From Kribbella sandramycini (GTDB lineage: Bacteria; Actinomycetota; Actinomycetes; Propionibacteriales; Kribbellaceae), in contig NZ_JABJRC010000004.1 in the NCBI RefSeq assembly GCF_013131805.1, positions 372,001 to 436,000 on the forward strand: a stretch of DNA of 64,000 nt, given 5' to 3'. The notes under the pieces are model-generated. The model had not been told where the DNA came from. It did no database searches and was given only the letters and a program-made list of their open reading frames with translations. Made by a program: the position numbers and the translations under genes. Below are positions 34,149 through 42,869 of the stretch, in pieces. Position 1 is the stretch's first letter. Each line of letters starts with the position of its first letter.

Positions 34149-34931
34149 TCAGGCGGATTTCGAGCTACCGGCGTCGATCAGGTAATCGGCGCCGGTAATG
34201 CTCGCCGTCAGCGGCGAGCACAGCTGTACGACGAGCGCGGCCACCTCGGCCGGCTCGATCAGGCGGCCGGTGATCATCCCGGTCTCCTGCGGCAACGCCG
34301 CCAGCAGATGCTCCTGCGGTACGCCGAGCCGCTGCGCGAGCTGACCGCCGTACCCCTCGGGCGACGTCCACAACGCCGTCCGGACGGCCGCGGGTGAGAC
34401 CGTGTTGACGCGGACGCCCTGCGGGCCGAACTCCTCGGCCAGCGCCTTCCCGAGCGCGGTCAGCGCCGCCTTCGCAGTCGTATACGGCACCGGACCGCTG
34501 GACGGGATTCGCGCGCCGATCGACGACAGGTTGACGATCGCGCCCTGCTGTTTGATCAGACTCGGCAGCGCGGCCCGGGTCACCCGGACGGTGGCGAAGT
34601 AGTTCAGCCCGAAGATCGACTCCCAGGCGGCGTCGTCGTACTCGAGGAAGCCCGCGCCGAGGTCACCCTCGCCACCGCCGACGTTGTTGACCAGCAGATC
34701 GAGCTCGCCGGCCGCCGCGAGCGCGGCCGCGACGGCCTGCTCCGGCCCGCCGGCCAGGCCGAGGTCGGCCGGTACGACGATCGCGCCGGTCGCGCGCAGC
34801 TCCGGCGTACTGGTCCGCGCGACGGCCACGACGCGGACGCCCTCGGCGCTGAGCTGCTCGACCACCGCGAGCCCGATCCCCCGGCTGGCGCCGGTGACAA
34901 GCGCGGTCTTGTCCTTCAACTGCAGATCCAT
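34149..34931 (-). CDS. SDR-family oxidoreductase, regulated by divergent TetR
   Basis: A 260-residue classical short-chain dehydrogenase: TGASRGIGLA cofactor loop, NNVGG, catalytic Ser in NLSSIG, Y-x3-K in YTTAKAAL, and SPAAVRTALW after the core. NADP preference is suggested by the basic loop (VARTS). The substrate is unknown. It is divergent from a TetR gene, with a perfect operator between them (34978-35001), so induction by a substrate-like ligand is expected. Confidence 0.9.
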   Translation of the reverse strand: MDLQLKDKTALVTGASRGIGLAVVEQLSAEGVRVVAVARTSTPELRATGAIVVPADLGLAGGPEQAVAAALAAAGELDLLVNNVGGGEGDLGAGFLEYDDAAWESIFGLNYFATVRVTRAALPSLIKQQGAIVNLSSIGARIPSSGPVPYTTAKAALTALGKALAEEFGPQGVRVNTVSPAAVRTALWTSPEGYGGQLAQRLGVPQEHLLAALPQETGMITGRLIEPAEVAALVVQLCSPLTASITGADYLIDAGSSKSA

Positions 34932-34977
34932 GACTCATTTCCTCCAGTCGCATCTTCGCTGACCTTTTGAAGATACA

Positions 34978-35001
34978 ACTTGCATCACTGATGATGCAAG
35001 T
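34978..35001. promoter_or_regulatory. TetR operator between divergent SDR and tetR genes
   Basis: Perfect inverted repeat ACTTGCATCA-CTGA-TGATGCAAGT (10-bp arms), 46 bp from the SDR start and 26 bp from the tetR start, positioned to repress both promoters. Confidence 0.85.
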
Positions 35002-35027
35002 AGCAGTGCACCCGCTACGCTGGAGAT

Positions 35028-35603
35028 ATGAACGAAGCCCCCCGGGTGCGCGCGGACACCGCGCGAACCGTGCGCGCGATCCTGGCGGCGGCCGAGCAGA
35101 CGCTGAGCGCGAAGCCGACCGCGACGATGGAGGAGATCGCCGCCGCGGCCGGCGTCGCCCGCACGACCGTGCACCGGCGCTTCGCGACCCGCGAGGCGCT
35201 GATCGCCGACCTGGCCGCCTGGGCCGCCCAGCAGCTCTCGGACGCCGTCGACGCCGCCCGCCCGGACGCCGCGCCGCCCCTGGTCGCGCTCTACCAGGCC
35301 ACCGCGAACGTCCTCGCGGTCAAACTCTCCTGGCGGTTCGCGATGAACGCGACCCTTGCCCCCGGCAACGAAGCCGACCGGATCCAGGCCGGGGTCGTCG
35401 AACGCTCCGACGCGCTGTTCCGCCGCTTGCACGACACCGGGGTCCTCCGCCCGGAGATCGATCCGATCTGGGCCCGCCGCGTCTACTACGCCTTGATGCA
35501 CGAGGCCTGTCAGACCCCGGCCGACGCCGACCCCGACGCCCTGGCCACCCAGCTCGTCGACGCCCTGCTGCACGGCGTCGGCACCCCTGGCAGCACCCTC
35601 TAG
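35028..35603 (+). CDS. TetR-family transcriptional repressor
   Basis: A 191-residue TetR protein with HTH ATMEEIAAAAGVARTTVHRRFATREAL at residues 37-63 and a helical ligand domain. Divergent from the SDR gene over a 24-bp palindrome, the normal layout for a local repressor that controls itself and its neighbour. Its stop shares 4 bp with the end of the convergent DJ-1/PfpI gene. Confidence 0.92.
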   Translation: MNEAPRVRADTARTVRAILAAAEQTLSAKPTATMEEIAAAAGVARTTVHRRFATREALIADLAAWAAQQLSDAVDAARPDAAPPLVALYQATANVLAVKLSWRFAMNATLAPGNEADRIQAGVVERSDALFRRLHDTGVLRPEIDPIWARRVYYALMHEACQTPADADPDALATQLVDALLHGVGTPGSTL

Positions 35604-36187
35604 CGTCGCCAGACCGTGCCCTGGCGATCGCGGCCGATCCACTGTTCCAGGGCGACGATCTCGGCCGCTGCGCCGAGTTCGCGCTCGAGGAGCCAGCACG
35701 CGAGATCGACGCCGGCGAACCAGCCGGTGCCGCAGGTCACCAGGTCGCCGTCGTCGACGACTCGGGCATCGACGACTTCGGCGTACTTCTCCAGCAGGTG
35801 GTAGCCGGGGCGATGGGTCGTGGCCGGTCGACCGGCGATCAGACCGGCCGCGCCGAGCAGGATCGCGCCGGAGTCGATACCGGCCAGGATCAGCCCGGCG
35901 CCGCCGGCCCGCTTGGCCTCGGCCAGCTGCCGCGGGATGACGCCGCGTTCGATCTCCTCCTCGATCCAGCCGCCGGAGACGGCGAGCACCTGGGCCGTCG
36001 CCGGCGACCACGGCTCCAGCTCGCCGATCGTCGTCCCGTAGCAGCCCTGGACCGAGGTCGCGCCGTCGGCGGTGACCAGCCGGGGGTCCACCGCGAGCCC
36101 GCGGCTTTTCGCGTGCGCGAAAACGGCGTACGTCGCCATCGCGTCCACCTCGGCCACCCCTTCGAACATCAGTACGTCGATTCGCAT
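35600..36187 (-). CDS. DJ-1/PfpI-family protein lacking the nucleophile cysteine
   Basis: A 195-residue DJ-1/PfpI fold protein (RIDVLMFEGVAEVDAMATYAVF). At the nucleophile elbow, usually G-I/V-C-x-G-A, it reads AGIDSGAILL, so Asp replaces Cys; the following ATTHRPG keeps the His. This argues for a non-hydrolytic or altered function. ATG at 36187 starts at the family N-terminus. It stands divergent from a broken GlxA-type regulator; such pairs are common, and the loss of the regulator may be recent. Confidence 0.8.
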   Translation of the reverse strand: MRIDVLMFEGVAEVDAMATYAVFAHAKSRGLAVDPRLVTADGATSVQGCYGTTIGELEPWSPATAQVLAVSGGWIEEEIERGVIPRQLAEAKRAGGAGLILAGIDSGAILLGAAGLIAGRPATTHRPGYHLLEKYAEVVDARVVDDGDLVTCGTGWFAGVDLACWLLERELGAAAEIVALEQWIGRDRQGTVWRR

Positions 36188-36257
36188 CCACTCAGCCTGC
36201 CGCTCGGGCCGCGGCCAGGTGAGTGGCTGGAAAGACATGATCAGCTAGATTCACGCC

Positions 36258-36458
36258 ATGCACACCGTGGCCGTGCTGTCGCCGGAGGGCGCCGTCGGGC
36301 TGGAGCTGGCGGGCGCCTGCCAGGTGTTCGCCACCGCTGCCGATCCCGAGACCGGCTTCGGCACGGCCGTCCTGCTCCGGCAGCACTTCGCCAAGGCCTT
36401 CGCGACCACGCCGACTGCCTACCGGCGGACCTTCAAAGGCAACAGCCCACACCGGTGA
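36258..36458 (+). pseudogene. Internally deleted GlxA/AraC-type regulator remnant
   Basis: A 66-codon frame whose first half is the start of a DJ-1-domain regulator (HTVAVLSPEGAVGLELAG, ACQVFATAADPETG) and whose second half is the end of an AraC HTH (TAVLLRQHFAKAF, TTPTAYRRTFKG). About 250 residues of a normal roughly 320-residue GlxA protein are missing between PETG and FGTAVLL, with the frame kept across the junction. It has no complete domain, so it is called a remnant rather than a gene. The stop codon lies in the loop of the following terminator. Confidence 0.8.
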
Positions 36459-36473
36459 CCGGTGCGGGCTGTT
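36441..36473. terminator. Terminator overlapping the regulator remnant's stop
   Basis: 15-bp arms with one mismatch (36441-36455 and 36459-36473; AACAGCCCACACCGG), with the TGA as a 3-nt loop. It lies between the remnant and the convergent membrane protein gene ending at 36486. Confidence 0.75.
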
Positions 36474-36485
36474 GAGGTGAAGCTG

Positions 36486-37877
36486 TCAGTTCTGCGAGGC
36501 GATGACGAGGCCGTGCTCCTCGTCGTACTGCTGGATGAAGCGGTTGGCCATCGGCTCGCTGGAGTTGATCGCGCCGGCCAGCTCCTTGGCGTTCCGCTCG
36601 CGGCCGGCCGGCCAGTCGGCGAGCAGGGCCCAAGCGCGGGCGCGCTTCTTCTCCAGCTCGGTCGGCTCGGGCTCGTCGGCCTTCGCCTCGTCCACCTTCT
36701 TCTCGGCGGCCTTCGGCTCCGGCGTGGTGATCAGCGCCGGGGGCTGGGTGTCGGTGCTCGGCTCGGCGAACGGCGACGGGCCCTGCGGCTTCTGGACGAC
36801 GGGCTCGACCTTGGCCTTCGGCGCGGTCGGCTTGAGCTTGCCGTTCGCGCGGACGACGTGCTCGCTCTCGTCCTCGACGACGACCGCCTCGGCGACCGGC
36901 TCGTCACTGTTGCGGTCGTAGGGCAGGTAGTCGACGGCCATCAGCTCGCCGGTCATCGCCTCGCCCCAGGCGTCCTCGTCGCGCAGGTTCACGCCGGTGC
37001 CGGCGCCGCGCAACTGCCGCGCTCGCGTCTCGCCCTCGACCACCCAGACCGCGGCCCGGACCTCGCCCTCCGGCGCGGCCTCCGGCTCCGGCGGCGGGGA
37101 GATCGCCTTGGTCAGCTTGTTGGTGATGACCTCGTAGTTGATCCGGTCCTCGAGCATGCCGGCCAACCGGTCCGGGTCGTAGGTCGTCTCGGCGATCTTC
37201 GCCAGCCGCTCGTCCTGGTGCTCGGAGCGGATGTACTCCGCGACCGTGCTCGCGATCGCCTCGCGCCGGGTCTTGTTGCGGATCTGGTGCCGCGCGGCGT
37301 GCAGGCTCTCGTAGAGGCCGTAGCCGTGCTCGATCGCCAGCGAGCGCGCCTGCCAGGTCACCTTCGGCTCGCGGGCCCACTGGACGACGCCGTACACCGG
37401 CGCGGTGGTCGCCATCTGCCCGGCCCGGCGCAGCGCGTCCCGGCGGCGGGCCGAGCTGTGGATCAGCCACAGCACATAGGCGAACGCGGACAGACCGCCG
37501 AAGCCGAAGGCGAGGAAGCGCTCCTCGGGCCGCCAGTGGCCGACGACGTTGAAGACGACCGCGATCACGGCCGCGAACAACGACATCGCCCGGTAGGCGT
37601 AGGCCGTCTCACCCTTGCGCCGGCGCAGGTCGGCGAGCGCGGCGGTGGCCACGCCACCGAGCTCGAGGACCGCCACCGCCGGTGTGACGAGGACGATCTT
37701 GAGGAACGTCGAGAAGCCGGTTTCCGGCCACGGGATGTGGGTCACACCGGCCCACACCTGACCGACAAGGGCGGCCGCGGCCGCCGTGGCGTAGAAGGCG
37801 TAAGCGACTTTGTCCGCACCCGTGAGCGGTACGTTCGCCAGTTCGCCAGTACTGCTGGTGCTGGTGTTCTCCTGCAA
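36486..37877 (-). CDS. DUF2637-like membrane protein with C-terminal winged-helix-like region
   Basis: About 463 residues. Four hydrophobic helices near the N-terminus (DKVAYAFYATAAAAALVGQV, TFLKIVLVTPAVAVLELGG, AYRAMSLFAAVIAVVFNVV, RFLAFGFGGLSAFAYVLWL) are followed by a charged helical part (RHQIRNKTRREAIASTVAEY), a Pro/Glu/Lys-rich linker and a final segment (WALLADWPAGRERNAKELAG) resembling a DNA-binding winged helix. This layout matches DUF2637 proteins linked to plasmid transfer in actinobacteria. TTG at 37877 is chosen because CAGGAGACC lies in front; ATG at 37919 lacks a ribosome site. No other transfer genes are nearby. Confidence 0.65.
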   Translation of the reverse strand: MQENTSTSSTGELANVPLTGADKVAYAFYATAAAAALVGQVWAGVTHIPWPETGFSTFLKIVLVTPAVAVLELGGVATAALADLRRRKGETAYAYRAMSLFAAVIAVVFNVVGHWRPEERFLAFGFGGLSAFAYVLWLIHSSARRRDALRRAGQMATTAPVYGVVQWAREPKVTWQARSLAIEHGYGLYESLHAARHQIRNKTRREAIASTVAEYIRSEHQDERLAKIAETTYDPDRLAGMLEDRINYEVITNKLTKAISPPPEPEAAPEGEVRAAVWVVEGETRARQLRGAGTGVNLRDEDAWGEAMTGELMAVDYLPYDRNSDEPVAEAVVVEDESEHVVRANGKLKPTAPKAKVEPVVQKPQGPSPFAEPSTDTQPPALITTPEPKAAEKKVDEAKADEPEPTELEKKRARAWALLADWPAGRERNAKELAGAINSSEPMANRFIQQYDEEHGLVIASQN

Positions 37878-38093
37878 GACGTGGTCTCCTGACCGGTTTG
37901 GGCACTCCGGCAGATCCATCGGTGACGGCGGTGCGGTGCTGTGGTACGGCGGCACGAGGCTACCGGTTCCCGGCCCCGATCGGGGAGGCGAACCCGGAAA
38001 CATCCCAAACCCTGCCCCTCTCCCGCGCCCCCACACGCAGGAAAACCCGCTCCCGCTCGCGAAGCCGGTGTACGGACGAACGCTACACAGTAC

Positions 38094-39164
38094 TCATGTC
38101 CACGGCGCACCCACCTCGCTGAACAGGCTCAGCTCGCCGGCCGCGCGGTCGATCCAGTGCTCGACGTCGGCGACGATCGGGTGCCGGTCGGGGCCCTCGC
38201 CTTCCCAATGGAGTAAGGACTCCGGGATCGGGCGCGGGTCCGCGGCCAGGCGGATCGCCTCGACGACGCGGGTGAAACCGCCGGTCGCGGTGAAGGGGCA
38301 GTAGAGGGGGACGGCGGGGTCGGCGCGATGGTCGATCAGGTTCTGCAGGAGGTCTGTTCGGGGGTACGGCGTCCCGTCGAGAAGGTCGGACGAATAGTGC
38401 AGAACTGCTTCGCCTCGCGAGCCGTGGACGGTCACCGTGGGCTCCAGATGTTCTGTTGCGCAAAGGGTGACGGCGATCAGGACGCGGGTGCCGCGGGCGG
38501 TGGTGATGCGGACGGTCGATGTGTCGTCGGACTCGATGTCGTTGGCGCGGTACAGCTCGGTCTCGATGGCGCCGACGTCGGCGACTCCGGTGGAGCCGTC
38601 GAGGAGGAGGGCGGCCGCGGTCGAGTGCGCGAGCGGGTTGGTGACGGCGCCGTCCACGACCGGGACGCCGTCCAGCGTGCGGCGACCGGCCCAGGGCGCG
38701 CGGTCGAAGTAGCTCCGCTTGCGCAACCACTTGCCGACGGCACTGATCCCGCGGATCTCGCCGAGCTCGCCGGCGCGCATCATCCGGGCCAGCTCCAGCG
38801 TCGCGGCCGAGGCCTGCGCCTGGAAGCCGACCTGGCACGCACGCCCGGTCTCCTCGATCACCCGCACGAGGTGCTCGTGCTCGGCCAGGGTCGCGGCCGG
38901 CGGCTTCTCGAGCAGTACGTCGGCGCCCGCGCGCAGGGCTGTCTCTGCCAGCGGGACGTGCGTCTGGATCGGCGTACTGATGACGACGACGTCGACTGTG
39001 GTTGCGGCCAGCAACTCGTCGAGCGACGGATACGCCGTGACGTCCAGCCCGGACGGCGGCCGCGGGTCGGCGACGGCGACCAACTCGCCGCGCCGCAACG
39101 CGTTGCGGACATGAGTAGCGCCGTGACCGTGCACTCCGACCACGGCAATACGAGCCTTCGACAC
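38094..39164 (-). CDS. Gfo/Idh/MocA-family NAD(P)-dependent oxidoreductase
   Basis: A 356-residue two-domain sugar/inositol-type dehydrogenase. The Rossmann start ARIAVVGVHGHGATH and the EKPPAATLAEH motif (catalytic-domain Lys of the EKP signature, near residue 91) identify it. The C-terminal alpha/beta domain carries DGAVTNPLAHSTAAALL with the likely catalytic His. Substrate is not predictable. It stands alone, 21 bp beyond the end of the coiled-coil gene transcribed in the same direction. Confidence 0.88.
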   Translation of the reverse strand: MSKARIAVVGVHGHGATHVRNALRRGELVAVADPRPPSGLDVTAYPSLDELLAATTVDVVVISTPIQTHVPLAETALRAGADVLLEKPPAATLAEHEHLVRVIEETGRACQVGFQAQASAATLELARMMRAGELGEIRGISAVGKWLRKRSYFDRAPWAGRRTLDGVPVVDGAVTNPLAHSTAAALLLDGSTGVADVGAIETELYRANDIESDDTSTVRITTARGTRVLIAVTLCATEHLEPTVTVHGSRGEAVLHYSSDLLDGTPYPRTDLLQNLIDHRADPAVPLYCPFTATGGFTRVVEAIRLAADPRPIPESLLHWEGEGPDRHPIVADVEHWIDRAAGELSLFSEVGAPWT

Positions 39165-39185
39165 TGCTCGAACTCTCGCCTTCGG

Positions 39186-39968
39186 CTAGAGGCCGCGGAG
39201 TCGGGAGGTGATTTCGGTTTCGGCGGGTTTGTGGGCTTCGTCGGCGGCGGCCGGCTGGTGACGCTGGGCGGATTTGGCGGTGGTGTAGGCGCCGGCGTGA
39301 AAGGCGCGGGCGAGTTCGGCGTCCTGGGCGGTGGCGGCGGCGTTGGGGTCGTGGCCATCGAGGTCTTCGGCGAGTTCGCGGACGCCGGTGCGGGTGTGCA
39401 TGAGGTCCCGATCAACGTCCGCGGCCGTGTCGCGGACGAAGGTGGGGCTGGGCTCGCTGCGGTGCTCGATGAGCCCGCCCAGGGACTCCTGGGCGCGGCC
39501 GATGCGGGTGTTGGCGCGGTCCAGGCCGTCGTGGGCGGAGTTGACGGCGGTGTTCAGGTCGCTGATCCGGTGGGACAGCCGGTCCATCAGCTCGCGGTCG
39601 TGTTCGACGGGGAGCCGGCTGAGTTCTTCCAGGGCCTGGCGGCCGGCTTGCAGGCCGGTGGTGGCGCTGTCCAGGCGATCGCGGATCTCGCCGACGAGGT
39701 GACCGCCGTTCTCCAGCCGGCGGTCGATCTGGTCGGCGACGTACTGGGCGTTCTGGAGGAAGGGCCGGGCCTGACCGGTGGCCTCCATCTTGCTCGCCTG
39801 GAGCGGCAGCTCGTAGATCTCGTCCTCGGCGCGCCGCAGGACGGTGTTCAGCTCCTGGGTGGCGTCCGCGGCGTGACTCAGCTTCAGCCGGGCGTCATGC
39901 AGCGCGTTCGCGGCGAACTCCGCGAGCTCGGCGGCGCGGCGCTGCGGCTCGAGCGACGGGGTGCTCAC
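39186..39968 (-). CDS. Coiled-coil protein of unknown function
   Basis: A 260-residue, almost entirely helical hydrophilic protein with heptad-like patterns (LNTVLRRAEDEIYELPLQAS, LSHRISDLNTAVNSAHDGLD). No signal peptide or membrane span. Family not recognised. It starts with GTG at 39968, which overlaps the stop of the 45-codon gene upstream as GTGA, so translation is coupled. The pair may act as a small structural or adaptor complex; that is inference. Confidence 0.7.
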   Translation of the reverse strand: MSTPSLEPQRRAAELAEFAANALHDARLKLSHAADATQELNTVLRRAEDEIYELPLQASKMEATGQARPFLQNAQYVADQIDRRLENGGHLVGEIRDRLDSATTGLQAGRQALEELSRLPVEHDRELMDRLSHRISDLNTAVNSAHDGLDRANTRIGRAQESLGGLIEHRSEPSPTFVRDTAADVDRDLMHTRTGVRELAEDLDGHDPNAAATAQDAELARAFHAGAYTTAKSAQRHQPAAADEAHKPAETEITSRLRGL

Positions 39969-40102
39969 TTGTCGAGCTCCTCGTCGGCGGCCAGGGCCTC
40001 GCGCAGGGTCGCCTCGACGGTGTCGAGCTCAGCGCGTGCCGCTTGCAACTCCGCGCGCGCGGCCTCCAGGCCGTGGCTCGGCTCGGTCGGCTCCGTGGAC
40101 AC
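39965..40102 (-). CDS. Small 45-residue coiled-coil protein
   Basis: Read from GTG at 40102: residues begin VSTEPTEPSHGLEAARAELQ and end EALAADEELDK. It is Ala/Glu/Leu-rich, predicted as a single amphipathic helix with two repeats of ARAEL. AGAGGAG lies upstream. The stop overlaps the start of the larger coiled-coil gene by 4 bp (GTGA), which supports real translation of both. No known family. Confidence 0.65.
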   Translation of the reverse strand: MSTEPTEPSHGLEAARAELQAARAELDTVEATLREALAADEELDK

Positions 40103-40117
40103 CTGAACCACACTCCT

Positions 40118-40155
40118 CTAGGACAACCGGAAAAAGCTACTCCGGTTGAGCCTAG
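40118..40155. terminator. Stem-loop at the end of the rex-hem operon
   Basis: CAACCGGA (40124-40131) pairs with TCCGGTTG (40141-40148), extended after a small bulge by CTAGG/CCTAG (40118-40122 with 40151-40155). It starts 2 bp beyond the hemB stop and lies just upstream of the small coiled-coil gene on the same strand, so it probably separates the two transcripts. Confidence 0.6.
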
Positions 40156-40156
40156 A

Positions 40157-41140
40157 TCAGCGGCGGGCCAGCAGTTCGGCGGCCTCGGTCGCCCAGTAGG
40201 TGAGGATCTGGTCGGCGCCGGCGCGCCGGATCGACGTCAGCGTCTCCAGGATCGCCCGCTCCCGGTCGATCCAGCCGTTCGCCGCGGCGGCCTCGACCAT
40301 CGCGTACTCACCGGAGATGTTGTACGCCGCAACCGGCACGTTCACGTGGTCGCGGACCTGCCGGATGATGTCCAGGTAGGCCAGCGCCGGCTTCACCATC
40401 ACCAGGTCCGCGCCCTCGGCGATGTCCAGGTCGGCCTCGCGGAGCGCCTCGCGCGCGTTCCCGCCGTCCTGCTGGTAGGTCTTCCGGTCGCCCTGTAGCG
40501 AGGAGTCGACAGCCTCCCGGAACGGCCCGTAGAAACTCGACGCGTATTTCACGGCGTACGCGAGAATCACGGTGTCCAGGTAGCCGGCCGCGTCCAGCGC
40601 CTTGCGGACGACGCCGACCTGCCCGTCCATCATCCCGGACGGGCCGACGATGTGCGCCCCGGCGGCCGCCTGCGCGACCCCCATCTCGGCGTAGAGCTTC
40701 AGCGTCGCGTCGTTGTCGACCCGGCCCTGGGCGTCGAGGACGCCGCAGTGCCCGTGCGAGGTGAACTCGTCCAGGCACAGATCCGACATCACCAGCAGCG
40801 CGTCCCCGGCCTCGCTCGCGGCGTCCCGGATGGCGACGTTCAGGATGCCGTCCGGATCGAGCCCACCCGAGCCGGTCTCGTCCTTGTGCTCCGGGATGCC
40901 GAACAGCATGACGCCGCCGAGCCCGGCCTGGGCCGCCTCCGCGATCGCCTTCCGCGCGGTGTCCCGGGTGTGCTGGTAGACGCCCGGCATCGAGCTGATC
41001 GCGATCGGCTCGCGGGCGCCCTCCCGGACGAACATCGGCAGGATCAGCTGCCGCGGCTCGAGCGTGGTCTCCGCGACCAGCCTGCGCATCGCCGCCGACG
41101 ACCGCAGCCGCCGGGGCCTCACCTCCGGGAATCCACTCAC
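40157..41140 (-). CDS. hemB: Delta-aminolevulinic acid dehydratase (porphobilinogen synthase) HemB
   Basis: A 327-residue TIM-barrel enzyme condensing two 5-aminolevulinates to porphobilinogen. The Schiff-base lysines lie in [14 protein letters not shown] and [12 protein letters not shown]. In the metal loop [17 protein letters not shown] the cysteines at about 122 and 132 are kept, but the middle Cys of the zinc site is Asp, as I recall for other actinobacterial HemBs. GTG at 41140 is chosen because the family N-terminus starts there and AGGAAGAG lies upstream; it is 5 bp after the hemD stop. Last gene of the rex-hem operon. Confidence 0.95.
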   Translation of the reverse strand: MSGFPEVRPRRLRSSAAMRRLVAETTLEPRQLILPMFVREGAREPIAISSMPGVYQHTRDTARKAIAEAAQAGLGGVMLFGIPEHKDETGSGGLDPDGILNVAIRDAASEAGDALLVMSDLCLDEFTSHGHCGVLDAQGRVDNDATLKLYAEMGVAQAAAGAHIVGPSGMMDGQVGVVRKALDAAGYLDTVILAYAVKYASSFYGPFREAVDSSLQGDRKTYQQDGGNAREALREADLDIAEGADLVMVKPALAYLDIIRQVRDHVNVPVAAYNISGEYAMVEAAAANGWIDRERAILETLTSIRRAGADQILTYWATEAAELLARR

Positions 41141-41144
41141 AGCA

Positions 41145-42869
41145 CTAGCTCTTCCTACGAGAACCTGCACGACGTTCGGAAGGACGGGTGACGGTCTCGC
41201 CCGCCTCCACCATGGTGTCACGCCGCTCCGCGCCGAACCGGGCGAGTGCGTCGGCCAGCTCCTCGACGGACGGCGCGTCGGCCATCGCGTCGACCCGCAG
41301 GCCGTGCTCCTCGGCGGTCTTCAGCGTGGCCGGGCCGATGACGGCGATCACCGTCGACGCGTGCGGCTTGCCGGCGATGCCGACCAGGTTCCGCACGGTG
41401 GACGACGACGTGAACACGACCGCGTCGAACTTGCCCGACTTGATCGCCTCGCGGGTCGGCGCGGGCGGCGGGGCGGCCCGCACGGTCCGGTACGCCGTGA
41501 CGTCGTCGACCTCCCAGCCGAGATCGGTCAGCCCCGCGACCAGCGTCTCGGTCGCGATGTCGGCACGCGGCAGGAAGACCCGGTTGATCGGGTCCAGCAG
41601 CTCGTCGTACGGCGGCCAGTCCTCGACCAGACCGGCGGCGGACTGCTCGCCGGTCGGGGTCAGATCCGGCCGGATCCCCCAGGCGCCGATCGCCTCCGCG
41701 GTCTTGTCGCCGACCGCGGCGATCTTCAGCCCGGAGAAGGCCCGCGCGTCCAGGCCGTACTCGTCGAACTTCTCCCGGACCGCCTTGACCGCGTTCACCG
41801 AGGTGAACGCGACCCACTCGTAGCGGCCCTCGACGAGCCCACGGATCGCCTTGTCCATCTGCTGCGGGTTCCGCGGCGGCTCCACCGAGATCGTGGGCAC
41901 CTCTTCCGGCATGGCGCCGTAGCGGCGCAGCCGGTCCATCAGCGGGCCGGCCTGGTCCTTGGTGCGGGGCACCAGGATCCGCCAGCCGAACAGCGGCTTG
42001 GTCTCGAACCAGGACAGCGCCGCGCGCTGCTCGACCACGGCGCCGACGACGATCACGGCCTCGCCGGCGACCTTCGCGGCCCGCAGGTCGGCGACGATCG
42101 TCTCCAGCGTGCCGACCACGCTGGTCTGGGCCGTCGTCGTCCCGCCGACGGTGGCGGCGACCGGCGTACCGGCGTCGAAACCGGCCTCGACGAGCGCGGC
42201 GACGGTCTCCTTGAGGACGTCGGTCGCGTTCAGCAGGACGAGCGTCTGCTTGGCATGCAGCCGGCTCAGGTCGAGTTTGGCCTCGGCCAGGTCGAGAACG
42301 GTGACCTCGCGGTCGTTCTTCATGGTCAGCGGGATCCCGGCGTACGTCGGGACGGCGCTCACCTCGCTCACGCCGGGGATGATGTTGAAACCGATCCCGG
42401 CCTTGCGGCAGGCGGCAGCCTCCTCGGCGCCGCTGGAGAACGTGAACGGGTCGCCGCTGAGCAGGCGGACGACGTTCGCCTGGGCCTTGGCGGTCTTCAC
42501 CACCAGGCGGGCCCGGGCGGCGACCTTCAGCGCCCGGCTGCCCTCGGCGCCGGAGCCGTCGATCACCTCGACGCCCTCCTTGCAGTACGTCAGGAAGGCG
42601 TCGTGCTCGGGGCCTTCGACGACGACCGCGTCGGCGCCGGCGAGCACGTCGCGCCCGGCCAGCGTCAGCAGCGCGGGGTCACCCGGGCCGACGCCGACGA
42701 ACGTGACGTGACCGAGTGGTCTGGCCGGCTTGACCGCGGCAGCCTTCACTTGCTGAGGTGTCGCGGATGCCGCGGTGGCCGCTGTCTTCGCAGTGCTCAC
42801 GTCTGCCTTCGCCCTCGTCCTCGTCCTACTTGTCTTGGCTGTGGTCGTACCTGGTGCAGGTGGTGTCAT
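41145..42869 (-). CDS. hemD: Fused uroporphyrinogen-III C-methyltransferase / uroporphyrinogen-III synthase (CobA-HemD)
   Basis: A 574-residue bifunctional protein. After a low-complexity Ala/Thr/Lys N-terminus (1-48), residues 50-290 form an SAM-dependent methyltransferase ([49 protein letters not shown]) that makes precorrin-2; residues 300-555 form uroporphyrinogen-III synthase ([35 protein letters not shown]). It catalyses ring closure with D-ring inversion and opens the sirohaem/B12 branch. In the methyltransferase half, the usual R-LK-GDPF motif reads RLLSGDPF. Overlaps hemC by 4 bp. Confidence 0.93.
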   Translation of the reverse strand: MTPPAPGTTTAKTSRTRTRAKADVSTAKTAATAASATPQQVKAAAVKPARPLGHVTFVGVGPGDPALLTLAGRDVLAGADAVVVEGPEHDAFLTYCKEGVEVIDGSGAEGSRALKVAARARLVVKTAKAQANVVRLLSGDPFTFSSGAEEAAACRKAGIGFNIIPGVSEVSAVPTYAGIPLTMKNDREVTVLDLAEAKLDLSRLHAKQTLVLLNATDVLKETVAALVEAGFDAGTPVAATVGGTTTAQTSVVGTLETIVADLRAAKVAGEAVIVVGAVVEQRAALSWFETKPLFGWRILVPRTKDQAGPLMDRLRRYGAMPEEVPTISVEPPRNPQQMDKAIRGLVEGRYEWVAFTSVNAVKAVREKFDEYGLDARAFSGLKIAAVGDKTAEAIGAWGIRPDLTPTGEQSAAGLVEDWPPYDELLDPINRVFLPRADIATETLVAGLTDLGWEVDDVTAYRTVRAAPPPAPTREAIKSGKFDAVVFTSSSTVRNLVGIAGKPHASTVIAVIGPATLKTAEEHGLRVDAMADAPSVEELADALARFGAERRDTMVEAGETVTRPSERRAGSRRKS

